Source of the DNA: Daphnia pulex
Lineage: Eukaryota; Arthropoda; Branchiopoda; Diplostraca; Daphniidae
Direction: 5' to 3'
DNA: 64,000 bases
NCBI RefSeq assembly: GCF_021134715.1
Contig: NC_060021.1
Span: 1,860,001 to 1,924,000 of the forward strand
The position numbers and the translations under genes are program-made. Of this stretch, positions 33,217 through 43,148 are shown piece after piece. Numbering within the stretch: position 1 is the first letter of the stretch; the number at the start of each line of letters is the position of its first letter. The notes below the pieces were generated by a model. The model had not been told where the DNA came from and did not search any database. It worked only from the letters and a program-made list of their open reading frames with translations.

Positions 33217-34680
33217 ATGATCTCACCGAAAAAAAAGAAAAAACGTTCTGGACTCTCTCCGTCACGGTCGCGGACCCGTTCGAGCTCTTCATCGTGGTCG
33301 CGAACCCTTTTGCGCTCTCCGTCTTGGTCTCGTACCCGTAACCGTTCGTGCTCTCCAATACTGCCACGATCCAGTTCACGTTCTTGATCACCATTGCCGG
33401 CAAGATTTTACTGCCCATCGCTGCACTGTTCAACCAGATCGCAGCACTGTCCGTCACCGCCACAGGGAGGATCACCAACTAAATCGCAATACTTTCCATC
33501 GATGACTCAAAACGGATCGCTATCCGGATCGCCAACTGGATCGCGCTGTCATTTACCGTTAGTGACCTCATCGTTCGCTCAGTCACCATCATGAACTGGA
33601 GCATTGTGTCCATCGCCACAGCGAGCCGGATCACGACTTCCGTTGCCGGGTTATTCGTGCTTCCGGTCACTATCGCGTTCCCGATCGCGCTCTCCTAAAC
33701 GTTCGCACTCTTCTTCACTTTCCCGCTCTCCATTGCCGTCACAGTCCCGTTCGGTATGTATTATGAAGTGAAATCCAACAACATTTTCTTTAAATTTTAT
33801 TTTTTATCTAGCACGTAACTTCGATCACAGACGATACTGATGACTGCGAAATGGAATTGGAAGTCGCCAAAATATAATCTCAATTTGATCAACCAATCGT
33901 TATTGACCAGAGGCACGGTGAAATTTTGGATCAAGTTGAAATTCAAGAAATTTCGAAGGGCTGGCCGCTGGCTGTCAACAAAGACTATAAATGCAGCAAT
34001 GGAACTTATTCGAATTAAGTTCCCTCAACATTGGAGGGCTGTACAACTGCCAGTGGGGGGGGGGGTTGCTGCAGTATAACCCAGTGAACTGCCGTAAGTG
34101 GATACAAATCCTCCACAACAACAGAGATCACTGGGTGGTTCTAAAGGTTTTGATTCGACCGGGTCTGACACCGTTTTAATGTTTTCCAGTCTCTGGAGTG
34201 AACATCTTCCCGATCAACATTATTGCTAAAATTGAAAAAAAAAACAGTTCAGAAAACCTTAAAAATTGGCCTCATGGCTTGAAAAACAAAAGGAGGAAGG
34301 GAGCTGTGGACTTAATACGATCACATTTGCGACCGCACTCGCCTATGGCTTGAACCCATGCGAGTTGCGATTTGACATGTCACAATTGCGCCCTCACCTT
34401 ATACATTGTGTGAGCAAGGGGACACTGGATCTGTTTCCAACTATTGGAAAGAGAGTCCGCTCTAACTGGAGACCCAGAAAACTTTGTCCGTGCCCGTCTC
34501 TTGCATTTTCCGCATGCACCACTTTGGAGACCCAAAACTTCTTCCAAAAAAAATCCACATCATGGTGCAATGGAAAATTTGCAAAAAAATATTTCCACCA
34601 AGAATGTGAAAATGTACCAAAGTCGGCAATCGAGTGCAACAAAGTGCCTTGGTTTTGTTCTATTTGTTCGTGTTCTTAAA
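33217..34680 (+). pseudogene. Transposon-type Ulp1 protease with RS-rich leader and PHD-like tail, decayed
   Basis: The exon-like part 33217-33755 starts ATG, then PKKKKKRSG and an Arg-Ser domain (SPSRSRTRSSSSWSR). It continues through a TGA at 33385 in the same frame to RSRSRSPKRSHSS and a donor GTATGT. After an acceptor near 33811 come SITDDTDDCEMELEVAK and VEIQEISKG. Then, in a shifted frame, WLSTKTINAAMELIRIKFP and WIQILHNNRDHWVVLK (catalytic His) follow, and at 34290 KQKEEGSCGLNTITFATAL (catalytic Cys; the usual GSDCG has lost its Asp). The tail reads LRPHLIHCV...LDLFPTIGKR and a Cys/His-rich PHD-like finger ending PWFCSIC. This layout matches Ulp1-domain ORFs of invertebrate DNA transposons. 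Frameshifts, a G10 run at 34057-34067 and stops make it inactive. Confidence 0.65.
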
Positions 34681-36080
34681 AAGATGTTGCGTTCTGATTC
34701 TGATTGATACCTTTAATTTTCAAAATGGTTCTACAATATGTAAACTATTAATAAAAAACTTTGAAATATAATTCAATGGTTCTTTCAAAAATTTCTTTTG
34801 TTGACTGAATATAAAAATAAAAAAAATAATTATATCATGAAATAATTTGTCCATATTTAAGTTCATACTTTCGGACAGACTGTGCCATCTAGCGGAGTAG
34901 ATGCCAAACTTTAGACTTTCGGACAGGCTGCGCCATCTAACGGAGTCCATAGTTTCTGGTGAAAGTCCATGTTTTAGTAGTCCATTCCATCCAACTTAAA
35001 ATCCCATTCCAACTGCTGGCTGCACAAAGTCAAGGCTTTGCAGTGTTCTAAAATTCTTTTATAAATGAGCATAAGGATTTCGTACTTGAACATAACTAAT
35101 AAAAACAATTGCATTATTGCAGGGATATAGTCAACAATTTACTGTAATTACTCTGAAGTATTTGCATGGGAAGCATCTTGCAGCCAACTCGTACAGGGTA
35201 ATAATAGAAGACATTTCGGCAAAATGGACAGCTTTCTCCCACGTGATCAGATTAGGAGGATTTTATTATTTTCCCTGTTGTTTCCTTTTTTGCGACCAAA
35301 TCTAGGAAAAAAGGGGGGACCCATACTTTCCTCTTCTCACCTTTCTTCCCACGGGACAATTCTCTGTAGGTTCGGTCGTGAAAAAAGTAAACAACATGGA
35401 AAAACATTTTTTAAAAATACAAGGAATGTGATCGGGAGACAGAAACTGCTACACATACTAAACAAGATATGTAGCAATTAACTGACACACACAAAATATA
35501 AAAAAAATAACACACTGATTCTCAAAATCCACTTTGTATTGGGAAAAAACACTTTCAGCCAATACAGAAAACCAAAAAATAAAACAAACATGGCGGATAT
35601 AGAAACAATTGACTCGCGAACCCACGAGGTGAATAGCCTCTATTACGCTCGCTTCGATTTACCATTCTGATTTACCGGCTTTATTCTTTGGCTACAAAAA
35701 AAAATGGAAAGTAAACGATGAAAAGAAACAATAAAGAATAAAAAAAGATCAAAAATGAAATAAAATCACGCAAAATGAAGGAGAAGTAAAACCAAGAAAA
35801 TCTTCTAATATGCTGGGAAACATAAGTAGAAAAATTCGACAATTTTCAAATTTCGTGCTGAAAAATTCGAACTTGTTGCAGTGTGTATGTTGCCCGACAG
35901 GTGGCTTCGGAGTTGGTACACAGCTGTTTCTCATCCTCTCACTAAACTCACGAAGTTACCTTAACAACAGCAGACAGCTACTTATGATAAAACAAGCGGG
36001 TCACACATTACAGGAAATGTCTTACCTGCTTTTTCACCAGCCTTTGTTTTCTCAATTAAGGCTAACTGTCAGTCAGCTAC
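34681..36080. other. Spacer with a 48-bp tandem pair
   Basis: ACTTTCGGACAGACTGTGCCATCTAGCGGAGT at 34867 (given by its start) recurs at 34915 as ACTTTCGGACAGGCTGCG and GCCATCTAACGGAGT, a 48-bp direct duplication. The GCCATCTAGCGG word also occurs near other repeat ends in the window. The rest shows T/A-rich sequence and fragments around 35880-35940 (CCGACAGGTGGCTTCGG) without a recognised gene. Confidence 0.45.
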
Positions 36081-37142
36081 TTGCTAACTCATCAGGGGAT
36101 CGTGCGTGCAAACAGAGGGGCCCGACAGACCGTATACTGGCCGGGCATTACGAACGAAATCACGACGATCCTTTCTACCTGCTCTACATGCCAGGAACAT
36201 TTGTCAAGAAACCAGCAGGAGCCTATGATGTCCGACCCCTTGCCGACGCACGTGTTCGAGGACGTCTCGGCCGATCTGTTCCAGTCGGGTCAGCTCCATG
36301 TGCTGGTTTACGCCGACCGCTTGTCCGGATGGCCGGTCGTCCACAGATGGAAGCGGGACCCAACCGCGCGGGAAGTGTTGCACGTCGTCATCGACAATTT
36401 TGTCGAACTCGGTGTCCCAATGCGTTTCCGCTCCGACAACGGACCTCAATTCGAAACTGGAGTTTTCCGAACAGCCTTGGACCGATAAGGCGTCGCCGTT
36501 AGCAATTCCACGCCAAACTACAGTCAAAGTAACGGCCACGCGGAAGCGGCCGTCAAGGCAGTAAAGAATTGGTCGAGAAATCTCCCCATCCGGTGACCTA
36601 GACGCGGAGGGCTCCTAGGGGGGCTCCTAGAATTCCGGAAAACCCCCCGGGAGAACGGACTGTCACCCGCGCAAATGGTGTTCGGGCACCAGCTTCGTTC
36701 GATCATCCCAGCCCACGCGACGTGTTGGAAATCCGTCATGGAGGTGAGGGATGGGAAGGCGGAAATCAAAGCGGACTCCAAGACACACTACGAATTTCGC
36801 TCCCGTGACCTCGAACCACTGCCAATCGGCACCAACGTACGCTTGCAGGATCCCAAATCGAAGTTGTGGAGCCATGTGGGCGTGGTCGTGGCGATCGGAC
36901 GCTATCGCGCATACCGTGTGAAATTTGCGAGCGGCAGCGTGGTGTGGAGGAACAGGCGTTTCCTACGCCGACTGGTAAACGCCGAACAAAGGGAAGGCAG
37001 AGACGCGGATCACGCGCTCGCCGACGGAAGCGACGGAAAGGACGGCACGCCCTCCGACACGGAAGATTCCGGTAAAGAAAGCCCGAGCGCGCGCGCCGGC
37101 AAAATGAGAGCCGCACCCCGCGCCAATCTTCCGACTCCGTGA
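36081..37142 (+). pseudogene. Ty3/gypsy-type integrase, 3' end of pol
   Basis: The zinc-finger region H-x3...C-x-x-C is at 36081-36215 (HQGIVRANRGARQTVYWPG then CSTCQEHL). The catalytic core follows: first Asp in EDVSADLFQSG, second in RFRSDNGPQFETG, then TAA-type break after FRTALDR. In a shifted frame come NYSQSNGHAEAAVKAVK, containing the third acid (Glu), and at 36675-37142 a C-terminal GPY/F-like domain (MVFGHQLRSIIPAH, WRNRRFLRRLV). A stop and a small tandem repeat (GGGCTCCTAGG) at about 36605-36635 separate core and tail. The frame then ends TGA at 37140-37142. GC-rich relative to neighbours. Reverse transcriptase, protease and gag are absent upstream, so the element is 5'-truncated. 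Confidence 0.85.
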
Positions 37143-37340
37143 CGTAGCGGGCGCCGTCAAACTCCTAAATTAATTGTCTCCGTTTAATATTATTCTCATT
37201 TTTCTCAGTATATGCTTCGTTTCAATGTTCCCCTTTGGAAAATGTGTGCGGGGTATTTTTTCTCGTCCACCATTGCAGATTATCATGCGGTTCCGTTTTT
37301 TTTCTATTTTGAAGCTGTCACGACCTATTTGGGCATTCTT

Positions 37341-37534
37341 TGTTACGACGTGACATCTTAGGGAGAGTTGTTGTGTCAGTGTTCCCTTCTTCTCGTGACC
37401 GCTAGGTGTCGCGCGCTCGAGCCGTGAGAAGCAGCGGGCCGAGAGAGGGGCAGTCTTGTTTCTGCTTGGGTTTGTAGAAGGAGCTCATTTTGTATCGTCG
37501 AATACATTGAGTTAATTATCAAATTAACTACACA
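37341..37534 (+). repeat. Possible 3' LTR of the gypsy element
   Basis: About 200 bases downstream of the integrase stop, TGTTACGACGTGACATC begins a segment ending ACTACACA, giving TG...CA ends and a length of about 194 bp. No polypurine tract is visible just upstream and no second LTR is present, so the limits are uncertain. The right part (from about 37476) is shared with the 45.2-kb segment. Confidence 0.35.
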
Positions 37535-37741
37535 GACTAGTAATCTAACAGTGGTCACATCAAAATTAAAAGAATTAGATGAAGAAACAAATTCTTCAAA
37601 TAGACAGCTGGTAATGTCGAATTCTTCCAATGTAGAGGAGCGTCCTCCTTTGGGAGCTGGATAAATTCTTCTATGAGTTATTGAAATTCTAATATTCTAT
37701 TATAGAAATAAAAAAATTATATCGTAAAAAAATTTGACCAA

Positions 37742-38906
37742 TCAATAAAATAATTGATTGAATAAACCGTTATGCATTGCGGGGAAATAGCCATGTAAGA
37801 TTGGACTCATAGTCTGTAGTGGAATTAATTCTCTTCTAATAAATTCATCTATTGCCATTAAAAATTCTTCTCCGGAAAAATAGTTTGACATGGTTTCGTT
37901 GCATAACCATAACCTGTCGTCTGTACCTCTAGTCCATAACAAAAAGAATTTAGAGATTTAGCAGGAATTCCCAATTTGATAGCGTTTAGAATGAAATCCG
38001 CCTAATTAAGTAATAACAATATTACAGTAAGATGTATAAATTAAAATAAATAAATTATATACAAAATGAAATGGACTGATGATGAAATTAGCCGGATGAA
38101 TCATTATTAAAATTGTCAGTCGACATCTTGGATAGTATTTTGCAAATATCACATCAAGAAGGTTGCTAATCGGTTGATTCGGTGACCTCATGCAACAAGT
38201 TGTCATTTCAGAAATGACACATAAGCATCGGCATGAGCGTCAAAGGAATCGACAAATTTTTGTCGAAATTCCAAATTGATATGGCCCGTTTTGTCCAAAC
38301 TACAAAACCATCGTAATTTATTTATTTTTGAATTTTTGGGGATTTGCATAAGTGATCGTCGCGAAGAAGCAAGAAACCCAACGGGAAGAAAGTAGAAGAA
38401 GAAAGTAAAATAAAGGGAGAAAACTTACAAAAAATACGAGAAAACAATTGACTACAAATTCTATAAAGACACAAATTAGTTATGAAAGAGCAATAAACTT
38501 ATTATTTGTAGTAGGAGGCTTCACATCTTAAGCGATGAGAAGTATCCATTGTTTTTCCGCCAGTGTGCCTCCCAACCACGAATTAATATGCGTACGGGAT
38601 CAAACTGAAAGTGTCGGGACCCAAATTGAACTTAATTTTTTCTTTTGGTTTGGTCAAATGTCTTCGAATGATTCCCGCACCACATAAAGGACACTTGCCA
38701 CAAGACTTGTTCATGGAATTTGCAAGACATACCGCACATTCCATTACAGAAGGCGGGTACAGCAAATTGAAGCCATTCTTGGATTCCACTATTTCAAATA
38801 ATGTTTTCTTGAATTGATGTTCAGGTAGGGAATGGTGTTCAATAAGGGAAGTCGCTACCTCACCTCTTGATATTAGAATTGGAAGCACAATTGAATTGTT
38901 ATCCAA
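37742..38906 (-). CDS. Unknown gene family, copy A (fragmentary)
   Basis: Minus-strand blocks. 38906-38583 reads LDNNSIVLPILISRGEVATS, SLPEHQFKKTL, ESKNGF then CAVCLANSMNKSCGKCPLCGAG, a C-x2-C...C-x2-C-x2-C pattern like a zinc ribbon, and ends IPYAY then a stop where copy B reads on (PHEYLFVVGRNTGGK). 38300-38085 codes the CCMRSPNQPISNLLDVIFAKYYPRCR block, then an acceptor TTAATTAG leads to a block with LWTRGTDDRLWLCNE and FSGEEFLMAIDEFIRRE, ending at 37742. The exons look like one protein of roughly 250 residues plus missing parts. I do not recognise it. Copies at 45.5-47.7 and 50.4-50.9 kb show a family. This copy has the fewest stops of the three but its second block is damaged. Confidence 0.45.
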
Positions 38907-39469
38907 CTACGACTCAAAACTGGAATTCAAATTCACTGCCAGTTTTGGCATATAAACAGGGACGCATGTGGATAGAGCTAACAGGGTATGAACACGGAGA
39001 CAACAGAGAAAGGACGCTAAACAAAGCTTCGCTGCAGGCACGACAAAGATTGTTACGATGTACACACGAAAGAGATGGTCACTTGATCACACCTATCACT
39101 TCATAACTACTGACGAGATGGCCCTCCACACTGTTCTGGTGTTCCTCCAATTTTCAGTAGCCTAGACACCGACACCCTCAGGAATGATCTGAAAACTGAC
39201 CATATATTTCAATCGTTTATTTAAATTTTATTTTTCAGGATTTCAAATTCAAAACATTTTTCAAAGATTTCAAATAAATTAATAGTGGTTCCCATTCTTT
39301 ACTACTGAATGATTTCATTTTCACTGAATCCAAATATATTTCTTGAAAAAACTTTAGAACCGTTATTTTGGCTTTTAAATTTTGCTTAGACTTTCAAGAA
39401 AGCTAGCTCGACATTTTAGGTCTGATTAGAACCCGTTATTGTGAACGATGTCTTCATTTTCTGCAATAG

Positions 39470-39642
39470 ATTACCCTGTGCATTCTTTAGGCAGCAGGAA
39501 GAGTATTTTAATTTCTACGACTTCATTCATGGGTGGTAGAAATCCTTTACTCGACATCGCTCACACTACTGTGGGCTGCTTCGCTATTCTCCTTACCATA
39601 GTTTTCCTCGTGAAACACATTAATTATGGCAAAAGCCATAAG
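39470..39642 (+). pseudogene. CDC50/TMEM30 exon, copy A
   Basis: One exon with acceptor CTGCAATAG and donor GTAAGT. It reads DYPVHSLGSRKSILISTT, then FMGGRNPLLDIAH and a hydrophobic helix VGCFAILLTIVFLVKHINYG. This matches the penultimate part and second transmembrane helix of CDC50 proteins (partners of P4-ATPase lipid flippases: STTSWIGGKNPFLGIAYIVVG-like). The exon itself is open. No other CDC50 exon was found on either side, so it is a stranded fragment. Confidence 0.75.
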
Positions 39643-39689
39643 GTAAGTCATCTTTTGTGCAACTTCATTTTTTTATTGATCACCCTAAA

Positions 39690-40430
39690 AATATGCCGCA
39701 TGGAAGAAAAAACTTGTTTTGCATCCCAGAGTGGTTTTTGTAGAATGTCTTTTGATGGGTTTGCGTTTTCAGGAAGACTTGAATCTTGCCCTCTGTGAGG
39801 TATTGATAGGGAAACAATGGCAAGAATGGATTTCTCCCTCAAAGTTAGCCTCTCTTGAGGGGGGGAGGTTTCTAAAAATCGCAGGGAACCTTTTAAAATG
39901 TTATTTTCAAGAAATTGAGGAAAAATTAACGCAAAAAAATTTTATGGTTGTTTTTTATTTATTTTTTTGTGGAAGCGGGAGTAGCTTGAAATGATATTTA
40001 TCGCGTACGCTTATCCAAGAATTTAAAGAAAATTTATGAAATTCTCAAAACTCCTGGGGGAGAAAAAATTGTTTTCTTCGATTTTCGTTATGACAAAGAA
40101 GCTATTTTAGCTATTGTCGAGGGGTTTAAAGATCGTCTGTCTGAGGGATTAGATCTTATTGTAAGTTTAGTTGATGAAGCGAATATCTTGGAGTCTTTTA
40201 TTGGGTAAAATTCGGTGGATTCTTTTGAACAATAAAAAAACGATTAAAACAGTTTTTCAATCCATTAATTATAAATTCCACGACAAGCCAAGTAAAATTG
40301 CTTTATCTGAATTATGAACACGGACCAGGCAAAAAAAATTAAGGAAAGCGTATAGTATTTTTTGATGATATTGTTTCTTCTGGGGAGACAATCTTAGCAG
40401 TTGTCCAAAGAAAGAGGTCTAGAAGAAGAT
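39690..40430 (+). pseudogene. Bacterial-type ORF remnants (plus strand)
   Basis: Intronless, prokaryote-looking reading frames with shifts: FQEDLNLALCEVLIGKQWQ and LASLEGGRFLKIAGN (39760-39900), KKIYEILKTPGGEKIVFFDF, EAILAIVEGFKDRLSEGLDL and SLVDEANILESFIG (40015-40208), then FFDDIVSSGETILAVV at about 40355-40405. The last resembles a PRPP-binding loop of phosphoribosyltransferases (acidic-acidic...SG-x-T), but the family is not identified. It converges on the antiporter remnant, with overlapping 3' ends, a bacterial-style arrangement. Not shared with copy B of the duplication, so it arrived separately. Confidence 0.45.
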
Positions 40431-41013
40431 AGAAGAGGAGAAAAAGTCCACCAACCAAAAGAAAGAAGGAAAAAGGCGTTTTGGGGGGACAGAAAAAAGG
40501 AGTTCTTTTAAGAATTCCATGAAAAAGGGTGGATCTCCGACAGCCGATAAACAGCCTCCCACGTTTCAAATCAGAAAAAAAGAAGAAAGAGTGCGCACGA
40601 TATCTACGGGCATGATTTATCTCCAGACAAGGATGAATCCCCAACATTCCAGCGCCTGTCGTGCCCACAAGACTCGCCATCAGGCTAAAGAAAAACAGAA
40701 AGATTGTATTCACCCAGGGAGTTCCACGAAACTCGATATGAATCGTTAACCCCCCCCCCCCCTGTCACAATATATAAAGAGCTAATGAGGAGAAAAAAGG
40801 AAAAAATTCCGAAAGAACGGGTGTCCCCAAGCTGATATCTGTGGCTTTTCAAGCTGAAGGCCATCGAAAACATTCGGGGACAAAGGCAGCAGAAGACCAT
40901 CCCAAAAAAATAATGTCATGATATTTAATCCGGATTCTTGGAGCCCAAACGAGAAGAAGGGCAATGCTTAAAAGAAGGCCACAGAAGGGAAAAAGATTTA
41001 AGAAAAGTGCCAT
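40339..41013 (-). pseudogene. NhaD-like sodium:proton antiporter, bacterial origin, decayed
   Basis: From ATG at 41013 the frames read MALFLNLFPFCGLLLSIALL, YHDIIFLGWSSAAFVPE, a TGA, then (shifted) FFPFFLLISSLYIVTGG, a 12-base G/C run at 40750-40761, (shifted) IHIEFRGTPWVNTIFLFFF, SLMASLVGTTGAGMLGIHP, E-x-N-x-x-R-R-Y-R-A-H-S, (shifted) NVGGCLSAVGDPPFF and, back, SFFLLVGGLFLLFYLLLDLF. These correspond in order to NhaD/citrate-transporter-superfamily antiporters, whose hallmarks are GTP..NT, AS.(I/V)GTTGA and NIGG.LTPLGDPPLF. Such genes are common in Rickettsiales, Chlamydiae and other intracellular bacteria and are not an ordinary arthropod gene. There are no introns. At least four frameshifts and a stop make it nonfunctional. 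Family call is firm; donor lineage is inferred. Confidence 0.8.
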
Positions 41014-41200
41014 TGCTCTCTTTCCTTTTGTCGTACCGCCTCACCCAAAGCCCTCAAGGAGGGCGCACTCTTTTAAAATCCGTCTCAGTTGACTGACTTC
41101 TTTTTTCCAATGGTAAATCCTCACCCTTCATCAAAAGATAGGTATCTGCGTACCAAGAACTGCCAGGAAAATTAATCCCTAAACCTGCCGCAATTTCCGT
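41014..41200 (-). pseudogene. Bacterial-type ORF fragment upstream of the antiporter
   Basis: Minus-strand frame reading AAGLGINFPGSSWYADTYLL, KGEDLPLEKRSQSTETDFKR and ending about 50 bases before the antiporter ATG. Same-strand, close spacing and lack of splice sites suit a bacterial gene pair. The protein is not recognised. Sequence beyond about 41200 looks unrelated (repeats of TTTCCGTTCCG), so the insert probably ends here. Confidence 0.4.
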
Positions 41201-41234
41201 TCCGTTTCCGTTCGGCATTTCCGTGAGTAGCATT

Positions 41235-41273
41235 TCTCTACTACTTACTGCAATTTGCAGTAAGTAGTAGAGA
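41235..41273. repeat. 19-bp hairpin with one-base loop
   Basis: TCTCTACTACTTACTGCAA (41235-41253), T, then its exact complement (41255-41273). Related words (AGAGATGCAGAGATTTGCAG) follow to 41320. Lies just outside the bacterial-type segment. Confidence 0.75.
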
Positions 41274-41597
41274 GATGCAGAGATTTGCAGATAAGTAGTC
41301 TTTGCAGTCTGAAAAGAAAGTACTAAATTTGTTCATTTGAATATACTTAGATCATGGCTGAGCCGGAAAAAAAAACAATTTATTTTACCCGGTAAAATAA
41401 CGTACAACGAAACGCATCTATATTGTTTTGTCTCAAACGCAAAATACGCTAAGAAACCTGTGACAAGAAAGGTGACACACATCTAACCTGGGACATTAAG
41501 GGAAATATCAACTCCAACCGCTCCTCTAACAGGTTTAGCCATAAGTGTATCAACTGCAGTTTTCATTTTCTCAACTAACTTTTGTTTTGTTTTATAG

Positions 41598-41884
41598 GAC
41601 TGACAGTTACCCCTGCCCCGTCAACCCCTACACATACAGTTGACTTTCATACCCCTACCCTGTCAGACGCAACATTTACAGTTTATTTGTCTGCCATCTC
41701 TACTAGTCGCTCTCTCAATCCCTTCAATCGAAGGACTTTAATACAGACATCATTCAGGAGTTTAACTAATTCAAATTCATCAGCTCGTCGTCGTCTTGAC
41801 TTTTCCCCCAGTGGTGATTCAATCCATAGATTTGATAATGTGGAACTAAGAATGTCCCCGCAGGCCACACCTACGCAAATATGA
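41598..41884 (+). CDS. Terminal exon of an unrecognised gene
   Basis: Follows a good acceptor (TTTGTTTTATAG) and reads open to TGA at 41882-41884: LTVTPAPSTPTHTVDFHTPT, many Ser/Thr/Arg, SARRRLDFSPSGDS, SPQATPTQI. AATAAA at 41957-41962 is placed well for polyadenylation. Low-complexity, probably disordered. No upstream exon could be assigned (a short stretch before 41460 is a candidate). It may be a fragment rather than a live gene. Confidence 0.35.
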
Positions 41885-42298
41885 AGGTCCCTGAAGATGT
41901 TTTTTGATTTCATCTTATCTATTTTGAAATTTCTATCAAATTATGCCTTTCAATTCAATAAAAAAGTTAATTTCGAATTTTACTTGCATTAAATCTGTAG
42001 CTAAAATTCTAACATTTTAAATTTTTCCGAGCTGGCAGGACAGCCCACCATTCACTGGCGAAATGATTTGTGCTTTCACAGGTTTCACGTGTTCAATCAT
42101 GGACTACTCTATACTAAAGGACTGGACTCTTTGATGATTACTATGTCAGCCGTGTAATTTTTTTTACGTCGATATCAGAAAAAAGCATTAAAAAACAGCT
42201 ATCGTCTTATTAAATATCCCTATAATTAAAATCAAGCATGTAAAACATATTATATTTTACTTGCAGGAAAAGGCTGAAGAAGGGGAAGTTCGGCGATT

Positions 42299-42481
42299 TG
42301 ACTCATTCGCCATCTACCCACCAAACAGCCTAAGCTCTTGTAAGCTGTGTCTGCAAGTAAGAAGATTTAGTCATCAGCTGTTGATATCGGCAACAAACAA
42401 CACGTGCAGCCTTGTATGCACTTGTAAACAGAGCAGTAGTAAGAACTTGGGATGTTTGGCGGGTAGATGGCGAATGAGTCA
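42299..42481. repeat. Inverted repeat pair, 29-bp arms, 183 bp
   Basis: TGACTCATTCGCCATCTACC (start of arm, 42299-42327) is matched inverted at 42453-42481 with one mismatch. The interior holds no gene. Could be a small MITE or a hairpin-RNA source; it begins a few bases after an acceptor-like TTACTTGCAG. Confidence 0.65.
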
Positions 42482-43148
42482 AGATCAATGACGTTGAGGA
42501 TTTTTACACGAAAAAGTTTTCTTCACCTGAGCTTCGTCTAGGTTTTGTTGTAGTAAAGATCCTGCTCTCTATTTGACTTTAAATTAATGATTATTAATTG
42601 TCTAAACAGAAATAGCGACGAACACAAGAAAAGAGAACGACAGAGAAAAAGAGGGAATTTGTATATTTGAATAAAAGGCAACGTCGCATAAACAAAGCTC
42701 AAGCCAAATATAAACTCTCTTCAATTTTATTTAAGCATTATTATAACTTGGCAACTTCGCCCCTTTCCTCTTAGAGATGCAGTAGTAGTGCAGTTGGTCT
42801 TGAATCTTTGGTACAGCAAGTACACAATTTATGTCGTTCTTAATAGAGTCCAATCTTACTTCATTTCAAGCATTTTCCAAGCGAGGAAATATGCACAGAA
42901 AGGACCAAATTTTATGAGGTTCAGAATCTTTTATGGAAAGGTTTAAAAAAATAATTAGATTAAGTTTGGGTATGCAAAAGGGAAATGCAATGATGGAATT
43001 CCTCAATCTTTGAGTTTCTATAAAGTGATTGCTCACAATTATCCGGAATTTATAAGTTCCTGCGATAAAAAATATTTAAATTTATTAAATCTATGCTAAA
43101 ACAGTATACTTTTTATAATCATATAGACCTGGACAAATCCAGGGTTTT
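42482..43148. other. Spacer with block shared with 15.8 kb
   Basis: 42735-42800 (ATAACTTGGCAACTTCGCCC) resembles 15795-15850. The remainder is AT-rich without a recognised gene. Confidence 0.4.

Larger units (their letters stand above)
37476..39680. repeat. Segmental duplication, copy A
   Basis: From GAAGGAGCTCATTTTG to just after AAGGTAAGTCATCTTTTGTGCAA this segment is closely similar to 45212-48300 in the same orientation, with scattered substitutions and small indels. It includes three parts: noncoding left flank, a minus-strand gene of unknown family (37742-38906) and a CDC50 exon (39470-39642). Copy B differs mainly by a 910-bp extra block after CACTTGCCACAA. The left boundary falls inside the presumed gypsy LTR; the right boundary adjoins the bacterial-type segment. 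Confidence 0.8.

Noticed and set aside
36204..37116. Minus-strand and alternative plus-strand open frames over the gypsy integrase
   Set aside because: GC-rich shadows; only the frame with HHCC, DDE and GPY/F-like motifs is meaningful.
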